Assembly: GCA_012515235.1 (NCBI GenBank) | Contig: JAAYYU010000079.1 | Location: 55,680 to 119,679, forward strand | Reading direction: 5' to 3' | From: Candidatus Anammoximicrobium sp. | GTDB lineage: Bacteria; Planctomycetota; Planctomycetia; Pirellulales; Pirellulaceae | DNA: 64,000 nucleotides | Shown: in pieces, positions 40,371 to 49,523 of the stretch | Layout: each line of letters starts with the position of its first letter | Position numbering within the stretch: the first letter of the stretch is position 1 | The notes under the pieces: model-generated | What the model saw: only the letters and a program-made list of their open reading frames with translations | What the model was told of the DNA's origin: nothing | Database searches by the model: none | Made by a program: the position numbers and the translations under genes

Positions 40371-41816
40371 ATGTTTGAAGGGCTGTCGCTGCTCAAGGAA
40401 TTGACCGAAGACGACGTCGCTTGGATTATCGAGGCGGGCAGGGAGCGCCGCGTGCCCGCCCAGGCGTCGATCACGGAGGAGGGGCTCCGGCCGGAAGCCT
40501 TGTACCTGGTGCTGCAGGGCTTGCTCCAGGTCGCCATCGCTTCGGGAGGCGACCGCCCGTTGGCTGTCCTGGGGCCCGGAGAACTAGTCGGCGAGATGTC
40601 GCTGCTGGAGAACCGCCCAGCCTCGGCGACGGTCAAGGCGGTGGAGCCGACGGTGCTGCTGGCCGTCCCCCACGAGGTGCTGGCGGCCAAGCTGAGCGCC
40701 GAGCCCCCGTTTGCGTCCCGTTGGTACCGGGCCTTTGCGTTGATTCTGGCACAACGGCTCCGGCAACGCGTGTTGACGCTTACGCGGGAACGGCGTCGAG
40801 CCGAGCCGCCGGAGGACCGTTATGCGGAGCTGTGGGCGCCGTTGGCCGAAGCCTTGGAAGAGTTGAAGTCGAGTCTCGCGGCGGCGGAGACCGAGGCGGT
40901 GAAAAGAGGCCAGGTGCCGGCGGCCAGCGCAGCGGGAATCGAGCGGCAATTCAGCCGCTTCGCCGTGCTCCTGAACGAGCGGATCGGCGAACGGTCGGGG
41001 CTGGACGAACACGTGCGGGAGGAATTGGGCAGCCGGGTCCGGCTGCAGTTCATGCCCTACCTGCTGCTGACGGCTTCCGCCGAACGGATGTTCGTCAAGC
41101 CGCGCGGGTATGCCGGCGACTTCCTGAGCATCGAGGAGATCTACGAGAACCGGGGGCAGGGCAAGGGGCATCTGGGACCGGTCATCGACCGCTGCTTTCT
41201 GGACCTGTCGGGAGCCAAGGCGGTGCGGAATCGCCGCGGGTTGCTGGTCGAGGAGATCCGCCGCACGTGCCGGGGCGTCCCCGAAGGCCTGGTGCGTTTC
41301 ACCAGTCTGGCCTGTGGTCCGGCCGAGGAAGTGTTCGACGTCCTGCAAGAGCCCGCGCTGGCTTCCCGTTTGCACGCCACGTTGATCGACATCGACGAAC
41401 AGGCGTTGTCTTTTGTCCGAGAGCGAGCCGTGCAGCGGGGCCTTCGGGAGCGTCTGACGCTGGAACAGCAGAACCTGATCTACCTGGCCGTAGGGCGGCA
41501 TCGCCTGGAGCTGCCGCCCCAGGATCTGGTTTACAGCGTGGGACTGATCGACTACTTCAACGACGCCTTCGTGCTGAAGTTGATGGACTACGCCCATGCT
41601 CTGCTGCGCCCCGGCGGCCGCTTGATCCTGGGCAACTTCCATCCGGTCAACTCGTCGCGCGCCATCATGGAACATGTGCTGGATTGGAAGCTGATCCATC
41701 GCACGGAAGACGAGATGCACCGCTTGTTCGCGGCGTCCAAGTTCGGCCGGCCCTGCACCAGGCTGCAGTTTGAGGCCGAAGGGGTCAACCTGTTCGCCGA
41801 ATGCGTCAAGGCGTGA
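40371..41816 (+). CDS. Cyclic-nucleotide-binding domain fused to SAM-dependent methyltransferase (PhcB-like)
   Basis: 481 residues from the ATG at 40371 (GAGG 8 nt upstream). Residues about 1-115 are a CNB domain (LYLVLQGLLQVAIASGGDRP, GELVGEMSLLENRPASATVK). The phosphate-binding cassette keeps the Glu but has Ala where the usual Arg binds cyclic phosphate, so ligand binding is uncertain. After a helical linker, MFVKPRGYAGDFLSIEEIYE and FTSLACGPAEEVFDVL (SAM motif I, about 310-322) are like the family of PhcB, which makes 3-hydroxypalmitate methyl ester in Ralstonia. It lies 110 nt downstream of the cyclase on the same strand. The most likely role is a methyltransferase controlled by the cyclase's product. 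Confidence 0.87.
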   Translation: MFEGLSLLKELTEDDVAWIIEAGRERRVPAQASITEEGLRPEALYLVLQGLLQVAIASGGDRPLAVLGPGELVGEMSLLENRPASATVKAVEPTVLLAVPHEVLAAKLSAEPPFASRWYRAFALILAQRLRQRVLTLTRERRRAEPPEDRYAELWAPLAEALEELKSSLAAAETEAVKRGQVPAASAAGIERQFSRFAVLLNERIGERSGLDEHVREELGSRVRLQFMPYLLLTASAERMFVKPRGYAGDFLSIEEIYENRGQGKGHLGPVIDRCFLDLSGAKAVRNRRGLLVEEIRRTCRGVPEGLVRFTSLACGPAEEVFDVLQEPALASRLHATLIDIDEQALSFVRERAVQRGLRERLTLEQQNLIYLAVGRHRLELPPQDLVYSVGLIDYFNDAFVLKLMDYAHALLRPGGRLILGNFHPVNSSRAIMEHVLDWKLIHRTEDEMHRLFAASKFGRPCTRLQFEAEGVNLFAECVKA

Positions 41817-41948
41817 AAACGCAGGTCAGAACCTTGCCGAGCGACGTTTCGCACCCCGCCCTGCGCCGCGGCGTCAAGTCCCGAAAACGAAGGCCCGACC
41901 GCTCCGATCCCAGCCCGTGAATCGGGAATCCAGCAGCGCAGGCCCGCC

Positions 41949-43865
41949 TCACTCGCCTGTCGTCCCGCCCTTTTCCGCCCGGTACGGGTACATCGTGTAT
42001 CCCACGTCGCGGCAAGCAGCGATTGTCTCCGGGTACGGCGTGTCGCAGATATCGAGAAAGCCGATCTGGTAGTTTTCGCCATCGCCGCGTCCGGTGGTCG
42101 CCTGGTCGCCGTACTGGAAAAAGTGCGTCCCGACGATCGCCGGATTCCGCAGCGCGCCTTGCACGTAGCTCTTGTACATCGCGGCCCGCTCCTGCTGGTT
42201 GGCTGTCTTCTGCAGCCCCGGATGGAACAGGCCGCGATCCAGCGCGCCGAAGTGGAATTCGCCCACGATCACCGGCTTGTCGATACCCGCCGGCAGGCGG
42301 AATCCGGCAATGTCGCGTTTGTACAGGTTATAGGCGATCACGTCGCAGTATTTCGCAGCAGCCAGGGCCGCGCGGTCGTTGACCCAGGCAAAGCGACAGC
42401 CCAAGTACAGCTGGTGCGGGGCCGCCCGGTGGACTTCCTCGCGGCACGTGCGGAAGTACTCTTCGGCCAGTCGCGTGTAGAACGCCTTCAAATCCTCGCC
42501 CGCCTTTTGCTTGTCGGGCGGGTCGGTGGCAACCGCCAGCGCGTCCCAGGAACCATGCTTCGTTCCCCACGCGGCGTTCAACGGTTCGATCGCGGCGTAT
42601 TTCTTTTTCAGATCGCTCAGGAAGGCCTCTTTGGCAGGCTGACCGGGCGGCGACGCCAGCGCGGCGATGGCTAGGGAGGTTTCGTCGCCCCAGCCCAATT
42701 CGTTGTGGACGAAGAAGCCCAGACACCACGGATCGCCAGTTGCCTTGCCTTGCTCCTGATCCAGCGCCCGGCGCAAAGCAGCACGGAATCCCGGATCGAA
42801 GGGATCCGGGAACTTGCCCCAGTAACCCGTGCTGCCTTGGATCTGCCGCACGTCCCGGCCGCCGGGCGAACAGGTCGCCACGTAGGGCGTCTTCCGCAGC
42901 AGATAGATGTCCGGGTCGGACCAGTTGCCGATGGTGTTCATCCCCCAACTGCACAGCCGCACGTGCGCCAACTGGGCAAACGTCGCAGGCCAGGCGGGAC
43001 CGTACTTGCGCAACAGATTCACGCCGGTGAAGTTGAACGTCTGAAAAGGCCGGCCTTGGAACCGCTGGTAGTATCCCTTGGGCGCCCAAGTCTGCTGGCC
43101 CAGAAACATCGCCTCCGGCGTGCCCGCCGCCGGGAACGGCTCGAAGTAATGCATCCGGTCCGCGAGCGGCGTGGTGCCGGACGACGAGCGGACACAGTCG
43201 ATGCCGTGGGACCAGAACAGCGACCCGTCGGGATCGACCAGCCACCATCGTCCTTGGTGCTTTTCCACGCGGAAGAACCCGGTGCCCCGTAACTGCGGGC
43301 CGTCCATCCAGCCGCCGTAGGTGTCCCAGCCGCTCGGCCCCGCCTGGTCCTGCAAGTCCCTTCGCTCCGCTTCACGCTGCCGGCGCAGATCGTCCAGCGT
43401 CGCCGTCTTTCCCGGCCAATCACGGTGCCGGTACTGGCCGAACCGATCGATCATGGGGAACAGTCCGCCCGGCGACTTGAGCGCGGCGAGCACCTCGTCT
43501 TTGGGCGGATTGCCGCGCATCCCAAGGAAGACCAGCGGGGCGGGAAATTGGGACTGCTTCTCGCCCGCGACCGTCACGTCCAGGACGTCCGGGCGAATGC
43601 CCCAGGGCAGCGGATCGAACGCCAGCTTGGCGACCGCCCCATCCTGCGCCGCGATGAATTCTCCGGCGCAGACGGTGGTCCCGCCTTTGCGCAACGCCAC
43701 CGGCTTGCCCGACCAGGCCTTCGGCCCCGTCACTTCGACGGTCACCGGCTGATCGGTCTTGTCGTGCAACGGGGGGCAGCGAACCTGCAGCCGATCCTCG
43801 CTGCTTGCGGCACTCAGCGCGGCCAAGACGACAAACGCGGCGGGGGCGCAAAGCTGGTAACGCAT
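41949..43865 (-). CDS. Agarase-like (GH50/GH-A clan) secreted glycosidase
   Basis: 638 residues, ATG at 43865 with AAGGAG 6 nt upstream, signal peptide LCAPAAFVVLAALSAASS. The segment GTGFFRVEKHQGRWWLVDPD and SLFWSHGIDCVR are typical of beta-agarase-like proteins; a beta-sandwich precedes the (beta/alpha)8 barrel. The acid/base Glu is probably in FFVHNELGWGDE and the nucleophile in PVIVGEFHFGALDRG; WVNDRAALAAAKYCDVIAYN lies between. The final part (ATTGRGDGENYQIGFLDICD) closes the barrel. It cleaves a galactan or related beta-glycan; agar itself cannot be claimed. The SMP-30 gene starts downstream on the same strand. Confidence 0.85.
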   Translation of the reverse strand: MRYQLCAPAAFVVLAALSAASSEDRLQVRCPPLHDKTDQPVTVEVTGPKAWSGKPVALRKGGTTVCAGEFIAAQDGAVAKLAFDPLPWGIRPDVLDVTVAGEKQSQFPAPLVFLGMRGNPPKDEVLAALKSPGGLFPMIDRFGQYRHRDWPGKTATLDDLRRQREAERRDLQDQAGPSGWDTYGGWMDGPQLRGTGFFRVEKHQGRWWLVDPDGSLFWSHGIDCVRSSSGTTPLADRMHYFEPFPAAGTPEAMFLGQQTWAPKGYYQRFQGRPFQTFNFTGVNLLRKYGPAWPATFAQLAHVRLCSWGMNTIGNWSDPDIYLLRKTPYVATCSPGGRDVRQIQGSTGYWGKFPDPFDPGFRAALRRALDQEQGKATGDPWCLGFFVHNELGWGDETSLAIAALASPPGQPAKEAFLSDLKKKYAAIEPLNAAWGTKHGSWDALAVATDPPDKQKAGEDLKAFYTRLAEEYFRTCREEVHRAAPHQLYLGCRFAWVNDRAALAAAKYCDVIAYNLYKRDIAGFRLPAGIDKPVIVGEFHFGALDRGLFHPGLQKTANQQERAAMYKSYVQGALRNPAIVGTHFFQYGDQATTGRGDGENYQIGFLDICDTPYPETIAACRDVGYTMYPYRAEKGGTTGE

Positions 43866-43934
43866 ACGATTCTCCTTCGTTCGACGCCGGCAGAGACCAT
43901 GCCGTGTTCAAGGCCTGACGGCTGTGCGGAAACC

Positions 43935-44822
43935 TCACGGGGCTGCGACGTTCATGCGAATTGCGTACAGGCCCTTGCGGGCGGTGATGAACAACGTCCG
44001 ACGGTCCGCGCCGCCGAAACAAACGTTGGACGGCGATTCGGGAACCACGACTTCGGCAAGCTTCTGGCCGTCCGGGCGGTACACATGCACCACGCCTCGC
44101 GTCAGGTAAAGGTTGCCTCGTTCGTCCAGCGTCAGGCCATCGGAGCCGACGGGGGCGATCAGTTTCCGGTCGTGCAATGCGCCGTCCTCCCGGATGCGGT
44201 ACACGTAGGTCTTGCCGTCGCCCGCATCGGCCACGTACAGCAGCTTGCCGTCGGCAGTCCCGACCACGCCGTTGGGCTTGACCAGGTTGTCGATCACGCG
44301 CCGCAAGGACTTGCGGCCGGGAGGCAGATAGTACACGTGGAATCCATCCTGCTCCACGCCCTCCTGGCTGCCGTAACGCGGATCGGAGAAGTAGACGCCG
44401 CCTTTCGGATCGACCCACAGGTCGTTCGGACTGTTCAGTTTCTTGCCGGCATAGCTGTCCGCCAACACGGTCGCCGTGCCGTCGGGCGCCAGGGACGTCA
44501 CGCGACGTTGGCCGCCCTCGCAAACCACCAGATTCCCGGAGCCGTCGAAGAACAGGCCATTTGCCCCGCCGCTGTCCTCCCGAAACACGCTCAGCTTTCC
44601 GTCGGACGACCACTTGTGAATGCGCTGGTTGGGGATATCGGTGAAGTAGACGTTGCCCTGCGCGTCGCAGGCAGGGCCTTCCGTAAACGCAAAACCGTCT
44701 GCGAGCCGTTCCACCTTTGCCCCGGGGGCTATCAGGTCCGCGGCTGCCGACGCGGCACAAGCCGATAAAGCCAGGCCGAGCCATGACATCAGAAACACGC
44801 TGGAGAGGAGAGGTTTTCTCAT
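43935..44822 (-). CDS. SMP-30/gluconolactonase family protein (secreted)
   Basis: 295 residues with signal peptide (SSVFLMSWLGLALSACAASA; SAC may be a lipobox-like site). A six-bladed propeller is shown by LADGFAFTEGPACDAQGNVY, FDGSGNLVVCEGGQRRVTSL, LNSPNDLWVDPKGGVYFSDP (metal Asn/Asp), KPNGVVGTADGKLLYVADAG and GSDGLTLDERGNLYLT. The Glu in TEGP and the Asn/Asp residues bind the divalent metal. Such enzymes open sugar lactones. It lies 69 nt upstream of the agarase-like gene on the same strand, so the two may be co-transcribed in sugar use, with the lactonase first. Confidence 0.9.
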   Translation of the reverse strand: MRKPLLSSVFLMSWLGLALSACAASAAADLIAPGAKVERLADGFAFTEGPACDAQGNVYFTDIPNQRIHKWSSDGKLSVFREDSGGANGLFFDGSGNLVVCEGGQRRVTSLAPDGTATVLADSYAGKKLNSPNDLWVDPKGGVYFSDPRYGSQEGVEQDGFHVYYLPPGRKSLRRVIDNLVKPNGVVGTADGKLLYVADAGDGKTYVYRIREDGALHDRKLIAPVGSDGLTLDERGNLYLTRGVVHVYRPDGQKLAEVVVPESPSNVCFGGADRRTLFITARKGLYAIRMNVAAP

Positions 44823-44949
44823 CAGGGGCCTTTCATACTTGGAGTCTTCTTGTCACCGTGTCGTCTGGGGTGCTCGTGAGTTCGTCTTTTCGTGACGGTC
44901 ACCGTGGCGGCGTGCGGGCCGCGGCCCAATCGCCGTTCCGCGCCGCGCG

Positions 44950-46233
44950 TTACCCAGCGCTGTCCTTCACGGCGCGGAACAGGGCGAGCAGGTTTTCGGT
45001 GGGCGTGGGGCCTTGGACGTTGTGGATCGAATTGAACACGAAACCGCCGTTCTCGTTGAAGATCTCGATCCGCTGACGCACTTCGTCGTACACCTGTTGC
45101 GGCGTGCCGAACGAGATCGTCTTCTGCGTGTCGACTCCGCCCCCCCAGAACACCACGTCCTTGCCGAATTCTCGCTTCAGCCGCACGGGGTCCATTTCGG
45201 CGGCCGAGCACTGGACCGGATTCAGGATGTCAAAGCCGGATTCGATGAAGTCCGGGATCAGCTGATACACCGAGCCGCAGGAATGGATGAAGGTCTTCCA
45301 TGTCGTTCGCGAGTGGATCAGATCGTTGACGCGTTTGTGAAAGGGCTGGTACAAATCTCGATAGGCGGCCAGGGAAATGAACGGGCCCCGTTGGGTGCCG
45401 AAGTCGGTGCCGGTGATCATGGCCGCGTCGATCAGGTCGCCAAACAGCTCGATCAACGCGACGAGGTTCTGTTCGGCGATCTCACACTGCCGTTCAAACA
45501 CCGTCCGCACGTAAGCTTTGCGAGTCACCGTCGAAACGTACCACTCTTCCACGTCCCGGATGCCCCGCGGGTGTTTCAGGAACGGAGCCGGAACGAGCGC
45601 GATATCGCCAAACGCCGTGCCGGGCACGCACAGCATGTGGCCGCAGTCCGGATGCTGCAGTAGCCCATCGCGCATCGTCCGGTAGTAGGCCAGATCTTCC
45701 TCGCTGAACAGCCCGAACTCCTCCAGGTTGTCCTCCGGGTCCAATCGCTCTTCGTCGATCGGGTCTTGGCGAATGACCGCGTCGAAGAAGTATCCTCCCG
45801 CCGGCATGCGGCCGCTGGCCGGCACCGAAGTGTCGCCTTCGGGATAGATGTACGTGTCGCCAGCTTCATCCTGGGTGACGTTGAAGTCGCCGGAAACGAG
45901 CACCGGAGTACCGTCGTTCAACGTCCAGGGCTTCCAATCGCCGGCCAGGGTGCCGAACAGCGTTTTGCGGCCGGGAACGCCAATCAGGTCGATGCCCAGG
46001 GCGGCCCGCAGTTCGTCGTCCACCTCGCCCAACATCTGGTACGGCTCGATCACTTTGACGCGGTAATCGCTTTGGCCGAGCACCGCCCGGCGGAGCCGGG
46101 TCACCGCGCTGACATGCATCCCGGTGACGGCCGTGGCGCCGAAATCCACACAGACTCGATCCGGCTGGCGGTGGCTCAGGGTGGCCTGCAGACGCTGACG
46201 GCTGGTCATTGACCCGGCGGTGGTAGCTGACAT
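44950..46233 (-). CDS. URO-D family protein (uroporphyrinogen decarboxylase-like, methyltransferase type)
   Basis: 427 residues from the ATG at 46233 (AAGGGG 7 nt upstream). It begins SMTSRQRLQATLSHRQPDRV, the usual start of URO-D-like proteins. FIESGFDILNPVQCSAAEMD, KTFIHSCGSVYQLIPDFIES and VVFWGGGVDTQKTISFGTPQ are family blocks; the His/Cys/Cys pattern in HSCG and VQCSA may bind zinc as in MtaA/CmuA-type methylcobamide methyltransferases. Such proteins in planctomycete sugar clusters are common and are not heme enzymes. The reaction and the methyl donor are unknown. It is in the same direction as the lactonase and glycosidase, 127 nt upstream of the former. Confidence 0.85.
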   Translation of the reverse strand: MSATTAGSMTSRQRLQATLSHRQPDRVCVDFGATAVTGMHVSAVTRLRRAVLGQSDYRVKVIEPYQMLGEVDDELRAALGIDLIGVPGRKTLFGTLAGDWKPWTLNDGTPVLVSGDFNVTQDEAGDTYIYPEGDTSVPASGRMPAGGYFFDAVIRQDPIDEERLDPEDNLEEFGLFSEEDLAYYRTMRDGLLQHPDCGHMLCVPGTAFGDIALVPAPFLKHPRGIRDVEEWYVSTVTRKAYVRTVFERQCEIAEQNLVALIELFGDLIDAAMITGTDFGTQRGPFISLAAYRDLYQPFHKRVNDLIHSRTTWKTFIHSCGSVYQLIPDFIESGFDILNPVQCSAAEMDPVRLKREFGKDVVFWGGGVDTQKTISFGTPQQVYDEVRQRIEIFNENGGFVFNSIHNVQGPTPTENLLALFRAVKDSAG

Positions 46234-46528
46234 GACGGTACCCCTTGCTGGAAAAAAGCCGCGCCGGGTTCCGGCCCCGTGCCGCAAATGAAATCCTGGA
46301 CCTGCCAGCAGTTTACCACACCGTCACCGGCGGCGAAAAGTCAGCCAATCACGCAGGTCCGGCTGGTCAAGCCGCCGGCTCAATGGTGTAGAATGCCTCC
46401 AAGATCTGCGGGCGACCAGCGAATTACAGGCGGTCTCGAGCCTGTCCCGGATTCTCGCGTCGGGGTTGGACGGCGCTGGCGGCCCTGGTGTTTCCACGCA
46501 CGTCGTGACGAAAGTGAGGGAGTGTTCC

Positions 46529-48271
46529 ATGAGTGTGCCGAGGTTTCTACGCACCGCTGTCTGCTGTTTGCTAACCGTGGTTCCCGCGGCGATGGCTGCG
46601 GCCGAAGACGTTCTCAAACTGGTCCCCGACAACGCCTTGGGCGTCGTCGTGGTGAATCGTGTTGGGGCGACGAACGAGAAGCTCAGATCGCTCGCCCTGC
46701 AGTTGAAGGTGCCCCCGCTGGATTTGCTGAGCACCGCGAAACTGACGCTGGGGCTGCGGGAAGGTCTGGATGAACAAGGCAACCTCGCGCTGGCAGCGGT
46801 GCCCAGCGTCCCCGACGGCGCTCCTGTCGTGGTGGCCTTCGTGCCTGCGGCGAATTACGCAGCCTTGCTCAAACAGATGAAGGCCGAAACCGGAACGGAC
46901 GCCGTGGCCAGGGTTTCCGTCGGCGAAAGGCGGTTCGTCGCGTTGCCCAAGGACGGCTTCGCCGTGGTCGCCGAGGAAGCGAACCAGGCAACCCTGCAAG
47001 CCGTCGTCGCTGCGTCGAACGGCATCGCGGCCGCCGCGCCGGAGCTGGACGCATGGCGGGGCGAGAACGATGCCTATGCCGTCGCGCCCCCGGCCGGCAT
47101 CAAGTTCGCCCAGCAGCAAATCCAGGCTGGTTTGAAGATCGCCAAAATGGAATTGGCCAAGCAGGGCGAGCAAGGCAAGGCAGCCCTGGCCAGTCTGGGC
47201 ATGTACGATTCGCTGATTCAGTCGATGGACAAGGAACTCAGTCACTTTGCCGTCGGCCTGCGGATCGCCGACGACGGTGCGGTTCGTGTCGTCAGCCGCA
47301 CGCTGCCGGTCAAGGGGGGGACGCTGGCCAGGATCGCCGCCCAAGCCAAACCGGCCACGGTCAGCCCGCTGGCCGGACTGCCCCAGTCGCCGTTCTTCGT
47401 GGCCGGCGGCGGCGTCTTCACGGCCGCGTCCATGAAGTCCTGGATAAAAATGTCGTTCGAGATGATGCGGTCCTACCCAGGCGGCGAAAAGCTGAGCGAC
47501 GAGCAGCTCAAAAAGCTGTCGGAAATCTCGCTGAAGTCCATGCGGGGACTGCGATCCATGGCGCTGCTGATGGACGTCAGCAAAGCGGACGAACCGTTGT
47601 ACGGCCGGCTCTTGCTGGCCGTGCAAACGAAGGACGCCAAGGCGTATTTGAAGGGCTACGAAGACTCGCTGACCGAGATGGTGAAGATCTTCCAAGAGGC
47701 CAACTCGTCGCTGTTCTCGTTCGAGTGCGAGCGGATCGAAATCGACGGGCTGCCGGTGCTGAAGTTGGCGATGAACATGGAGCCCTTTCTGGGCGAACAG
47801 GCACGGGCTCCCGAATCCAAGAAGATGATGGAACTGATGTTTGGCAGCGGCGGCAAGATGAACGTCTACATGGCGGCGGCCGACGAACACACCGTGATCG
47901 GTGTGTACATCACTCCTCAACAGTTGGGCCCGGCGGTCAAGGCGATACGGGACGGCAAGCCGCAGTTGGCGGACCACGCCGCAGTCGCCAAAACGGCGGC
48001 AATGCTGCCCGTTGGCGCCCAATGGCAGGGTTTTGTCAGTCCCCGCGGCGCGGCCGCGTACGTGTCTCGATTCCTCAAAACCGTGGCGCCGCCGGGAGGA
48101 TCAGGGGTGCCCGAACTTCCGGAAATTCCTGAGACGCCGCCGATCGGCTTTGGCGTGCGACTCTCGACTGACGGCCTGGATATGGACGTCGTCCTCCCGG
48201 CCGCAGTGTTGGAGAAGGGTTCCGAGGCCGTCCGCAAGGCCATGGCCGACCGCAAAAAGCCGGCAGCGTGA
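46529..48271 (+). CDS. Secreted protein of planctomycete type, unknown function
   Basis: 580 residues from the ATG at 46529 (GAGGGAG upstream). The signal peptide (RTAVCCLLTVVPAAMAAAED) is clear. The rest is soluble alpha/beta with repeated VxxVVxFxPAA-like blocks: LKLVPDNALGVVVVNRVGAT, GAPVVVAFVPAANYAALLKQ, GERRFVALPKDGFAVVAEEA and SPFFVAGGGVFTAASMKSWI. No catalytic motif or membrane anchor is seen. I recognise similar proteins only as conserved hypothetical proteins of planctomycetes. A strong hairpin (48326-48352) ends the transcript before the convergent rpsI. Confidence 0.85.
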   Translation: MSVPRFLRTAVCCLLTVVPAAMAAAEDVLKLVPDNALGVVVVNRVGATNEKLRSLALQLKVPPLDLLSTAKLTLGLREGLDEQGNLALAAVPSVPDGAPVVVAFVPAANYAALLKQMKAETGTDAVARVSVGERRFVALPKDGFAVVAEEANQATLQAVVAASNGIAAAAPELDAWRGENDAYAVAPPAGIKFAQQQIQAGLKIAKMELAKQGEQGKAALASLGMYDSLIQSMDKELSHFAVGLRIADDGAVRVVSRTLPVKGGTLARIAAQAKPATVSPLAGLPQSPFFVAGGGVFTAASMKSWIKMSFEMMRSYPGGEKLSDEQLKKLSEISLKSMRGLRSMALLMDVSKADEPLYGRLLLAVQTKDAKAYLKGYEDSLTEMVKIFQEANSSLFSFECERIEIDGLPVLKLAMNMEPFLGEQARAPESKKMMELMFGSGGKMNVYMAAADEHTVIGVYITPQQLGPAVKAIRDGKPQLADHAAVAKTAAMLPVGAQWQGFVSPRGAAAYVSRFLKTVAPPGGSGVPELPEIPETPPIGFGVRLSTDGLDMDVVLPAAVLEKGSEAVRKAMADRKKPAA

Positions 48272-48325
48272 ACCCAGAAGATGTCTCGCGACGACGATCG
48301 CGATTGGACCTTGCAGAGGAAGCGA

Positions 48326-48352
48326 TCCGAACCCGTCCACGACGGGTTCGGA
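48326..48352. terminator. Bidirectional terminator hairpin
   Basis: TCCGAACCCGTC, CAC, GACGGGTTCGGA: a 12-bp perfect stem with a 3-nt loop between the convergent 46529-48271 gene and rpsI. Only short T runs follow on either side. Confidence 0.65.
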
Positions 48353-48457
48353 TTCCGTCTGGCTGGATTGCCTCCGGCTTCCAGCCCGGGCACAGCGCCC
48401 ACGGGCGGGTCGCATCTGTGCGAACGATCGCTGATCCGGCTCGAAACCTTCTGCCCG

Positions 48458-48871
48458 TTAGCGTTTGGAGAACTGCACCCCGCGGCGAGCGCCACGCAGG
48501 CCGTACTTCTTCCGCTCTTTCATGCGCGAATCGCGGGTCAGGAAGCCGCCGTCACGCAGCACCGGAAACAGGCTGGAGTCGTAACTGATCAGCGCTCGAG
48601 CGATCCCCATCCGGCACGCGCCTGCCTGGCCCGCCGGTCCGCCGCCGCTGACGCGGATCGACACGTCCACGCTGTCGTTCCTGCCCGTCGCCTGCAACAC
48701 GTCGTTCACGGCTCGCCGATCGCCGTCAACTAAGAAAAACTGATCGAGCGGCCGGTCGTTAATGGTCACTCGACCGCTTCCCGCGCGGACTCGCACTCGA
48801 GCCACCGCCGTCTTTCGCCGTCCCGTCCCCAAAGCGTCGCCCGTAATCTTGTCAGTCTTTACTGCTACCAT
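48458..48871 (-). CDS. rpsI: 30S ribosomal protein S9
   Basis: 137 residues. It shows the S9 pattern: GTGRRKTAVARVRVRAGSGR, GGGPAGQAGACRMGIARALI and the basic C-terminal tail LTRDSRMKERKKYGLRGARR, ending QFSKR, where the final Arg contacts the P-site tRNA anticodon. The start ATG has AAGG 5 nt upstream. The gene is 90 nt downstream of rplM, the usual order rplM-rpsI. Confidence 0.98.
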   Translation of the reverse strand: MVAVKTDKITGDALGTGRRKTAVARVRVRAGSGRVTINDRPLDQFFLVDGDRRAVNDVLQATGRNDSVDVSIRVSGGGPAGQAGACRMGIARALISYDSSLFPVLRDGGFLTRDSRMKERKKYGLRGARRGVQFSKR

Positions 48872-48961
48872 ACTTGCCTTGCGATCGAGTTGAAGAAGTC
48901 CTTGTGTGCTTGTTCATCGAAGACTGCGCTCAACGCGGCACGGGGCCGTTCACGCAGCCGC

Positions 48962-49405
48962 CTACTTAATTGCCAACTCCAACGGTTCCGGCTGCTGGGC
49001 CTGATGCTCGTGCTCCGGGCCCGTGTAGATTTTCAATTTGTCGAGCATGCGGCGGGCCAAATGGTTCTTAGGCAGCATGCGCCGCACCGCCTCGCGCAGA
49101 ATCCGATCCGGGTGCTTCTTCAGCCTTTCGCCCGCTGTCTCCACGTGCAAGCCGGGATAGCCAGAATACCACGTGTATTTCTTGTCGGTCCACTTGTTAC
49201 CCGTGAACACGACCTTCTCCGCGTTGATCACGATCACGTAGTCTCCCGTATCAACGTGAGGCGTGTAGGTCGGCCGGTGCTTTCCCATCAGGATCATGGC
49301 GATGTCGCTCGCCAGCCGGCCAACGACCTTGTCGGTCGCGTCCACCACCCACCACTTTTTGGTCAACTCGCCCGGTTTGGCCATGTACGTCTTCGTGCCG
49401 GTCAA
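48962..49405 (-). CDS. rplM: 50S ribosomal protein L13
   Basis: 147 residues. It shows KTYMAKPGELTKKWWVVDAT, VVGRLASDIAMILMGKHRPT, YTPHVDTGDYVIVINAEKV and AVRRMLPKNHLARRMLDKLK. The start is a TTG at 49405, supported by a very strong GGAGGTGA 6 nt upstream; an ATG seven codons later lacks such a site. Non-ATG starts are more common in high-GC genomes. It forms the conserved rplM-rpsI pair. Confidence 0.97.
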   Translation of the reverse strand: MTGTKTYMAKPGELTKKWWVVDATDKVVGRLASDIAMILMGKHRPTYTPHVDTGDYVIVINAEKVVFTGNKWTDKKYTWYSGYPGLHVETAGERLKKHPDRILREAVRRMLPKNHLARRMLDKLKIYTGPEHEHQAQQPEPLELAIK

Positions 49406-49523
49406 CTCTCGTCACCTCCGGGGCGTTCATCCACAGATGAGCCCAACTGCCATAGGTATTTGCATTTCCTGCGTTGTGCAAAAACGTAGTGTAGCGATGG
49501 AATCATCGTCCATCAAGGGTTGC

